Shown: piece after piece, positions 6,805 to 11,354 of the stretch
Layout: every line of letters starts with the position of its first letter
How positions within the stretch are numbered: position 1 is the first letter of the stretch
NCBI GenBank assembly: GCA_913051905.1
Contig: CAJXBY010000074.1
Span: 1 to 11,354 of the forward strand
Direction: 5' to 3'
From: an uncultured Gammaproteobacteria bacterium
GTDB taxonomy: Bacteria; Pseudomonadota; Gammaproteobacteria; Arenicellales; UBA868
Length of the DNA: 11,354 bases
Translations under genes and position numbers: made by a program
The notes under the pieces: generated by a model
Database searches by the model: none
The model's input: the letters and a program-made list of their open reading frames with translations, nothing else
Told to the model about the DNA's origin: nothing

Positions 6805-6826
6805 CAGTCTTTAGCTGTATTTCAGC

Positions 6827-7876
6827 TCAGTGCCTTGCAGAGAGCGATTCTGCCGCTCGACGGTGAGACTCGAGCAGTCCGGGGACCTTTCCGGGATCGG
6901 TACGGCCCCAGCCGCATTCGCTGGCCACGCCGAATGTACTGACGACCGCCCGCGCGGCTTTGATCCGTGCCAGATCGCCCGCGGGGTCATCGTGGTGCAC
7001 GAGTCCCAGGTAAAGGTCGGTATTCTCCGGCAGAATGAGATCTTGCAGCGGAGTGTAGTAAGCCGGGTCGACCCGGTCTTTGGGGACCGGCAGGTGGATG
7101 AAATCCAGCCGTCGATCCAGACCCGATGCAATGCCGTTGGCGATCTCGACCAGGATCGTGGTGTCAGTCGGCATCACCAGGTGTTCGTCCTTAGGTGTGC
7201 CGTAGCAAAGGTGATAGCCGAGTTCTGCGCCGGGCGGTACCCGGCGGCCCAGACGGGCCAGTTCGTCGAAAATCTGCAGCCGGTAGTCATCCGGCCGCCA
7301 GGGAAAATAGTCCTCAAAGATCAGGACTTCCTGGCAGATATCCCACTGCAGTGACAGGTCATCATGCGGCACGGCGGCGAGGATAGAGTCCAGGGCCGTC
7401 ATCAGTGAGCTTTCGTAGGCAGGCAGGTAGTCGTCAAGGGCATTCGGACTGACGTACATATAGCCCGAGGCCATGGGTGTCGGCAGACAGACCTGGAATC
7501 GCACGCCTTCGGGGATCACCCCTGTCTCACGGAGTCTTCTAAAGGTTTTATAGGAGGCTTCAGCAGCTTGGTCGTAGCCGGTCTCGAACACGACGGTCGA
7601 AGGATCGACCTGCGGTCTGAAGCGCAGCAGTTCGGTCTCACGGATGAGTTCACCATCCCACTGGTAGAGAGCCAGCGGGGCAGCCTCGGGATCGAGCTCC
7701 ATGTCCGGGTGGTTAAGCAGCATTTCACGCTGCCAGTAGATCCAGCGATGACGAATGCCGGTCTCACCGTCTGGGATACGCTTGAGCCACGGACCCAGTT
7801 CAGTGGCCAGGGCGCTGAAAACCGATTCAGTATCGGCCATGGCCACACTGCCAACAAGATGGATGCCAGGGTGCAC
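6827..7876 (-). CDS. Single-domain MetE C-terminal-like (UROD/MetE superfamily) zinc protein
   Basis: A 349-residue beta-barrel protein resembling the catalytic C-terminal half of cobalamin-independent methionine synthase, without the N-terminal folate-binding half. The full MetE zinc set can be read: His222 and Cys224 in 'GYHLCYG' (the HxC pair), Glu244 in 'ILVEIANG', and Cys321 in 'ASECGWGR', where MetE has 'DCGLKTR'. 'DFIHLPVPKDR' (258-268) matches the 'DIHSPNIP' region. This points to thiolate or soft-nucleophile activation for methyl or alkyl transfer, but the methyl donor and acceptor are unknown. The N-terminal 'GIHLVGSVAMADTESVF' and 'RIPDGETG' are conserved in this uncharacterised family. 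The start is GTG 7876: an in-frame TAG lies eight codons upstream, and GAGGA sits about 10 bases before it. It heads an operon with the sulfotransferase and is divergent from the TTC38-like gene. Methionine synthase itself is unlikely. Confidence 0.85.
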   Translation of the reverse strand: MHPGIHLVGSVAMADTESVFSALATELGPWLKRIPDGETGIRHRWIYWQREMLLNHPDMELDPEAAPLALYQWDGELIRETELLRFRPQVDPSTVVFETGYDQAAEASYKTFRRLRETGVIPEGVRFQVCLPTPMASGYMYVSPNALDDYLPAYESSLMTALDSILAAVPHDDLSLQWDICQEVLIFEDYFPWRPDDYRLQIFDELARLGRRVPPGAELGYHLCYGTPKDEHLVMPTDTTILVEIANGIASGLDRRLDFIHLPVPKDRVDPAYYTPLQDLILPENTDLYLGLVHHDDPAGDLARIKAARAVVSTFGVASECGWGRTDPGKVPGLLESHRRAAESLSARH

Positions 7877-7936
7877 GCGGTGATGTCCTCGAGGTTCCTA
7901 CAGCCGGATTGTAATCGGGAAGGGTAAAAGGGTCTC

Positions 7937-9289
7937 ATGCTAATGTGTGGGCATTCAGAGACAGACCCCGGATTGGACATGTTCAAAGACCAGCGGGACC
8001 TTGCGATGACGGTCAGCGATTCACGGGCGGCCGCGATTTTCGACGAAGCCGTTGAAGCTGTGGTCCGTTTCCAGGGCGATCCGGTTGCGATCCTGGATTG
8101 CGCCCTCGAGATCGACGGTGACTTCGTACTTGCGCACTGCCTGAGCGCGATGATGAATACGATCGGCAATGCCTCCTCGCGGCTCGAGGCAGCCCACGGA
8201 AATATCGGCCGGGCGAAGGCCGCGGCCAAGCATATCCTGGAACGGGAGCAGCTACACCTGGAAGCCGTGGAAGCCTGGTACGGTGTGCACCTCGACCGTG
8301 CAGCTGCGGTCTATGAACAGATTCTGTTCGATCATCCGCGTGACCTTATGGCTGTGTTTGCCAGCCATTGGCTGGATTTCTACCGAGGGGATGCGCTGGG
8401 CCGCTACGGTCGGATGGCCCGCGTGCTCTCGGCGTGGGATGAATCCGTGCCGGGCCATCACTGGCTGTTCGGCATGTTCGCTTTCGGACTGGAAGAGGTC
8501 GGGCAGTACCGCCGTGCGGAGTCCTGCGGCCGGCGGGCCGTTGAGGCGGATTCCGGCGATGCCTGGGGTGTGCATGCGGTCGCCCATGTTATGGAGATGG
8601 AAGGGCGTCTGGAAGAAGGTGCTGCCTGGCTGGAGGAGACCCGGGACGGCTGGGCGTCGACCAATATTAAGATCCACAACTGGTGGCACGCATTACTGTT
8701 CCGGATCGATCTTGGCGGGAGTCGGCAGGCCCTCACGATCTATGATGAGCATGTGGTGGATCCCGAAAGGGACGACGTGGAAGCCTTGATCGATCGAGTA
8801 TCGGCGCTGGTGCGCCTGTCGCTGCTGGGGACCGATATTGGCGGCCGCTGGCAGGACCTGACTCCCTTGTGGGAGCCCCTGATCACGGATTCGCGCTATC
8901 CGTTCAATGACCTGCACGCTCTGTTGTGCTTCCGTCTGGCCGGCGCAGATGCCCAGGCAGAAGAACTGCTGTGTGCGGCCCAGAAAAACTATGATCTCGC
9001 GATTCCGATGATGGCGACCGGCCTGTCTGTACTCACCGGCATCAACGCATTCTGTAAGGGCCGAAATGCCGATGCACTTGAATGGTTGCTGCCCGTTTTT
9101 TACGAGTTCTACAAAATCGGCGGCAGCCACGCACAGCGTGACCTGGTGCAGCAGATCGTGGTGGAGGCTGCTTTACGGGACCAGCAGTGGTCGGTGGCCC
9201 GGGCATTGCTGGCCGAACGGTTGGAGCTGCGGAACACCCCACCGCACGCGTTCACGCGCCAGGTCCAAAGGCATCTGAAAAGTCTTTAG
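7937..9289 (+). CDS. Tetratricopeptide repeat protein, TTC38 family
   Basis: A 450-residue helical-repeat protein matching the TTC38 family, known widely in bacteria and animals but without an assigned activity. Recognisable blocks are 'HWLFGMFAFGLEEVGQYRRAE' (175-195), 'HAVAHVMEMEGRLEEG' (213-228), 'IHNWWH' (246-251), 'NDLHALL' (324-330) and 'IGGSHAQRDLVQQ' (394-406). The invariant His/Trp residues clustered across these repeats look more like an active or ligand site than a plain scaffold (inference). No signal peptide or membrane segment is seen. The ATG at 7937 has AAAAGGG (7926-7932) upstream. ATG 7979 is an alternative with family homology beginning right after it ('DQRDLAMTVSDSRAAAIF'), so the true N-terminus may be 14 residues shorter. 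It is divergent from the MetE-like gene over 60 bp, suggesting shared control. Its 3' end lies 7 bp from the convergent HpaB-like gene. Confidence 0.86.
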   Translation: MLMCGHSETDPGLDMFKDQRDLAMTVSDSRAAAIFDEAVEAVVRFQGDPVAILDCALEIDGDFVLAHCLSAMMNTIGNASSRLEAAHGNIGRAKAAAKHILEREQLHLEAVEAWYGVHLDRAAAVYEQILFDHPRDLMAVFASHWLDFYRGDALGRYGRMARVLSAWDESVPGHHWLFGMFAFGLEEVGQYRRAESCGRRAVEADSGDAWGVHAVAHVMEMEGRLEEGAAWLEETRDGWASTNIKIHNWWHALLFRIDLGGSRQALTIYDEHVVDPERDDVEALIDRVSALVRLSLLGTDIGGRWQDLTPLWEPLITDSRYPFNDLHALLCFRLAGADAQAEELLCAAQKNYDLAIPMMATGLSVLTGINAFCKGRNADALEWLLPVFYEFYKIGGSHAQRDLVQQIVVEAALRDQQWSVARALLAERLELRNTPPHAFTRQVQRHLKSL

Positions 9290-9296
9290 CGGATCA

Positions 9297-10748
9297 TCAG
9301 TCTTCGCGGTCTAGGAACGCGCTGACCTGATCCATCAGAGGTTGTTTGTCGTAGGTGTGGTACAGCACCGACATCATGCGCACCGGGTCACCGAAGAAGA
9401 ACCGTTCGTATAGAACCTGACGTCCGGCGAATGCGCTGCATGCGACGTCCCAAGCGAGCCGGAACAGCTTGAGCCGGCCCCGGGCATCCCGACCGGCCGA
9501 GACGAGGTACCGGTCAATGTCCTCGGCAATAGGGCTGTCGAGCGCAGAATCCGGCGGAATCATCATCAGGCTGGAGGCGCTCAGCAGTTGCAGGATTTCG
9601 ATCATTCGTGGGTACATTTTCGGGAAAATGTTTCGGGCTGCGTCGAGCGGTGCCCGGTCAGGGCTCATGACCCCCCACTTGTCGACCTCTGCATCGGCTT
9701 CCGCAGCCCGCAGGCAGGCTTTCATCAGCTCAAGGTTAACCATGCACTCGGCAATTTTCTCCTGGACATGCTGAAACTCGGTTGACCCCAGTGCTTCGGC
9801 GACCGAGCAAGCGATGCCGAGGACGAATTCCGACTTGCAGACATTTTTGATCGCAACCTGCTGGGCCATGTGTGCCAGGCAGCCGGTTTCCGGAAAATGC
9901 CGGGTGCACAGGTTCGGATCGGATTTTAGAAACACGCGGTCCCAGGGCACCAGAACGTCATCGAAGACGACGATCGTGTCCATCTCTTCGAACCGGGAAC
10001 CAAGCGGATGATCTACCCGAGATCCACTGTAGGAAAGCGCCTCGCGACAGATCAGCTTCATCCCCGGCGTATCGCAGGGTATGGTAAAAGCGAAGGCAAA
10101 CGTATTGGTGTCAGATGCCGCTTTAAGTACGGTGGACGGGAAGACCATGATCTCGTCCGCCAGGGGGCCCAGGGTCGCGAGTATACGGGCCCCCCGCACC
10201 ACCATACCCTCTGCGTTTTCGTCCACGATGCGCAATGCAATATCGGCACTCGGGTGACCGCTGGCGGTCAAGGCCCGGTTCGATTGCGGGTTGACCAGGG
10301 TGTGGGTCATGCACAGGTCATTCTCGCGGGCGTACTCGTAGTAGCGCTTTGCGTTTTCACCGAAGCGTGAGTCATTCTGGTTGTAGAACTCGGCGGCGGA
10401 CGCTGCGGCCATGATCTCGACGTTGATGTAGTCTGAAGAACGTCCCAGCATTCCGCCACTGAAGCGCGACCAGTGAAACATCATTTTGGACCGGCGCTGC
10501 AGATCTTCCCGGGTACGGGGCGTAATGAAGGAAAGGCCGACCGGGTCGCCGCTGGTGGGTGAGGTGTAAGTCATGTCGTCACGCAGCGCGGGGTCATGCT
10601 GCATGTCGTAAAGATGGGCCATGGACTGGGCACAGCCCCGCAGGGCTGGGTGTGTGGTGACATCCTCAATCCGCTCGTTTCCGAGCCAGATTTCTGTGGG
10701 TCGCTGTCGAAGTCGATCGAGGTATTCTGCGCCGGTTCTGGCCCCCAT
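9297..10748 (-). CDS. 4-hydroxyphenylacetate 3-hydroxylase (HpaB)-family FADH2-dependent monooxygenase
   Basis: The 483-residue oxygenase component of a two-component flavin monooxygenase, with an acyl-CoA-dehydrogenase-like fold, expected to ortho-hydroxylate a phenolic substrate using FADH2 from a separate reductase. Family signatures in order are 'RTGAEYLDRL' (4-13), 'EDVTTHPAL' (28-36), 'GRSSDY' (102-107), whose Arg103 and Tyr107 match the substrate-site Arg/Tyr of HpaB, 'MTHTLVNPQSNR' (147-158, His149), 'DTPGMKLICRE' (226-236) and 'VFDDVLVPWDRVFL' (261-274). Length is typical. ATG 10748 is preceded at 6 bases by GAGGA (complement at 10755-10759). Its upstream DNA holds a candidate promoter overlapped by a perfect palindrome. 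No HpaC-type reductase is present in the window. HpaB, HpaH, chlorophenol hydroxylases and the structurally related vinylacetyl-CoA/4-hydroxybutyryl-CoA dehydratases share this fold. The dehydratase Fe-S ligand pattern is not evident, so hydroxylase is preferred. Confidence 0.91.
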   Translation of the reverse strand: MGARTGAEYLDRLRQRPTEIWLGNERIEDVTTHPALRGCAQSMAHLYDMQHDPALRDDMTYTSPTSGDPVGLSFITPRTREDLQRRSKMMFHWSRFSGGMLGRSSDYINVEIMAAASAAEFYNQNDSRFGENAKRYYEYARENDLCMTHTLVNPQSNRALTASGHPSADIALRIVDENAEGMVVRGARILATLGPLADEIMVFPSTVLKAASDTNTFAFAFTIPCDTPGMKLICREALSYSGSRVDHPLGSRFEEMDTIVVFDDVLVPWDRVFLKSDPNLCTRHFPETGCLAHMAQQVAIKNVCKSEFVLGIACSVAEALGSTEFQHVQEKIAECMVNLELMKACLRAAEADAEVDKWGVMSPDRAPLDAARNIFPKMYPRMIEILQLLSASSLMMIPPDSALDSPIAEDIDRYLVSAGRDARGRLKLFRLAWDVACSAFAGRQVLYERFFFGDPVRMMSVLYHTYDKQPLMDQVSAFLDRED

Positions 10749-10776
10749 GGCGTGTCCTCAGGGTCAGTAATGCAAT

Positions 10777-10796
10777 TTATTTAACATGTTAAATAA
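10777..10796. promoter_or_regulatory. Perfect 20-bp palindromic operator (MarR-type) upstream of the HpaB-like gene
   Basis: TTATTTAACATGTTAAATAA is a perfect self-complementary 20-mer starting 28 bp upstream of the HpaB-like ATG. It is strikingly AT-rich within GC-rich surroundings. MarR-family repressors, which often control aromatic hydroxylase genes, bind AT-rich palindromes of about this length. It covers the candidate -10 hexamer, so binding would block RNA polymerase. No MarR gene is in the window, so the regulator must lie elsewhere. The family assignment is inferred. Confidence 0.65.
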
Positions 10797-10814
10797 TTGG
10801 GTCGGAGCGCGCAA
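10786..10814 (-). promoter_or_regulatory. Candidate sigma70 promoter of the HpaB-like gene
   Basis: On the minus strand, TTGCGC (10809-10814) is followed after exactly 17 bp by TAACAT (10786-10791). Each hexamer matches the consensus at 4 of 6 positions. The -10 lies inside the 20-bp palindrome, leaving a short leader with a good Shine-Dalgarno before ATG 10748. This implies the hydroxylase has its own promoter despite lying 124 bp downstream of the same-strand DAO-family gene. Confidence 0.4.
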
Positions 10815-10872
10815 CCCCTGCGGGGACCGGGCGAAGCGGAATAACGTCCTCACCCGATCCGCAGTTTAAGAA

Positions 10873-11354
10873 TCAGCTCAAGCGGTCTTTGATCTGGTAG
10901 TAACGGATTGTCGGCGCCAGGAACCAAGGGTTGCCCTGGTACAGGGGGCGGGTTGCAAATTTCAGACCGTTCATCGCGATTGCGGCACCCGGATGGGCTG
11001 CCGCCTGCTCCCCTATGCGACGGCCGAAATAACTGGCGAGGCAGATTCCCGAGCCACAGTAGCCCATTGCGTAATAAAGACCGTTGTCTTCTCCCAGATG
11101 CGGCAGTTTATCGAACGTATAGCCGACAAAGCCCATCCAGGCGCGGCTGATCTTTGCCTGGGCAAGCTGCGGGAAGATGCGCAGCATCTCAAGCCTGAGC
11201 GGGGGCGCGCTGCGCAACGGGTCCGTTTCCTTTAAGGATACTCGTCCGCCGAACAAGATTCGTCTGCCATCCGGTGATGCCCGGAAATAGACCACCAGCT
11301 TGCGGGTATCGCTGATCACCCGATCGTTGGGAATCAGCTGGCGGACAAGGGAGG
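10873..11354 (-). CDS. DAO-family FAD-dependent oxidoreductase (partial, N-terminus off the right edge)
   Basis: The C-terminal ~160 residues of a glycine/D-amino acid oxidase (DAO)-type flavoprotein, which oxidises amines or N-methyl amino acids at the C-N bond. The frame is open to the window edge, reading ...SLVRQLIPNDRVISDTRKL; a possible GTG at 11319 is internal, not the start. 'SPDGRRILFGGR' and 'WMGFVGYTFDKLPHLG' are typical of this family's substrate-domain strands, and 'GLYYAMGYCGSGICLASYFGRRIGEQAA' is the C-terminal FAD-binding segment. The pattern resembles the gamma-glutamylputrescine oxidase (PuuB)/OrdL group, but the N-terminal Rossmann GxGxxG region lies outside the window. It is on the same strand as the HpaB-like gene and 124 bp upstream of it; the candidate promoter between them argues that the two can be transcribed separately. 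The substrate is unknown. Confidence 0.87.
   Translation of the reverse strand, partial: SLVRQLIPNDRVISDTRKLVVYFRASPDGRRILFGGRVSLKETDPLRSAPPLRLEMLRIFPQLAQAKISRAWMGFVGYTFDKLPHLGEDNGLYYAMGYCGSGICLASYFGRRIGEQAAAHPGAAIAMNGLKFATRPLYQGNPWFLAPTIRYYQIKDRLS

Noticed and set aside
10797..10870. Imperfect hairpin (about 9 bp with G-U pairs) after the DAO-family gene as a terminator
   Set aside because: The stem contains two wobble pairs and is not followed by a T tract on the minus strand.
1..11354. CRISPR, tRNA, rRNA, insertion sequence ends or toxin-antitoxin genes
   Set aside because: I looked for spaced repeats, tRNA-like cloverleaves, transposase motifs and small paired genes and saw none.

Overview
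The window reads like an accessory catabolic or specialised-metabolism region of a free-living proteobacterium. The evidence is moderately GC-rich, tightly packed genes with Shine-Dalgarno sites, a TRAP-type periplasmic binding protein, and a dense set of oxygenases and flavoproteins. I cannot fix the genus from sequence alone. No RNA genes, mobile elements, CRISPR arrays, transposases or regulator genes are visible. Eleven protein genes fill the window; the first and last run off its edges.

Layout, left to right. A TRAP transporter binding protein (minus, its C-terminus lost at the left edge) is divergent from a homogentisate 1,2-dioxygenase-like ring-cleavage enzyme (plus); 283 bp between them carry an inverted repeat. 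The dioxygenase converges, across a perfect 9-bp hairpin, on a soluble bacterial cytochrome P450 (minus). The P450 is divergent from a nitroreductase-family flavoprotein, an alpha/beta hydrolase and a histidine phosphatase (all plus). This trio converges on a two-gene minus-strand operon: a stand-alone MetE C-terminal-like zinc protein followed after 22 bp by a SULT-type, PAPS-dependent sulfotransferase. The MetE-like gene is divergent from a TTC38-family TPR protein (plus). That gene ends 7 bp from the convergent 3' end of an HpaB-family FADH2-dependent aromatic hydroxylase (minus), which has a candidate promoter overlapped by a perfect 20-bp palindrome of the kind bound by MarR-family repressors. 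The 3' part of a DAO-family FAD oxidoreductase closes the window.

How the genes may work together (inference): uptake of a small organic acid, ring hydroxylation by the HpaB-like enzyme and P450, ring opening by the HGD-like dioxygenase, with accessory hydrolysis, dephosphorylation and sulfonation steps. The regulatory logic appears to be three divergent gene pairs, each with a short shared control region; two of those regions hold repeated or inverted motifs. No complete known pathway is present: no fumarylacetoacetase, maleylacetoacetate isomerase, HpaC flavin reductase, ferredoxin or TRAP membrane subunits occur in the window. The true substrate is therefore open. The least explained parts are the MetE-like/sulfotransferase pair and the TTC38-like protein.
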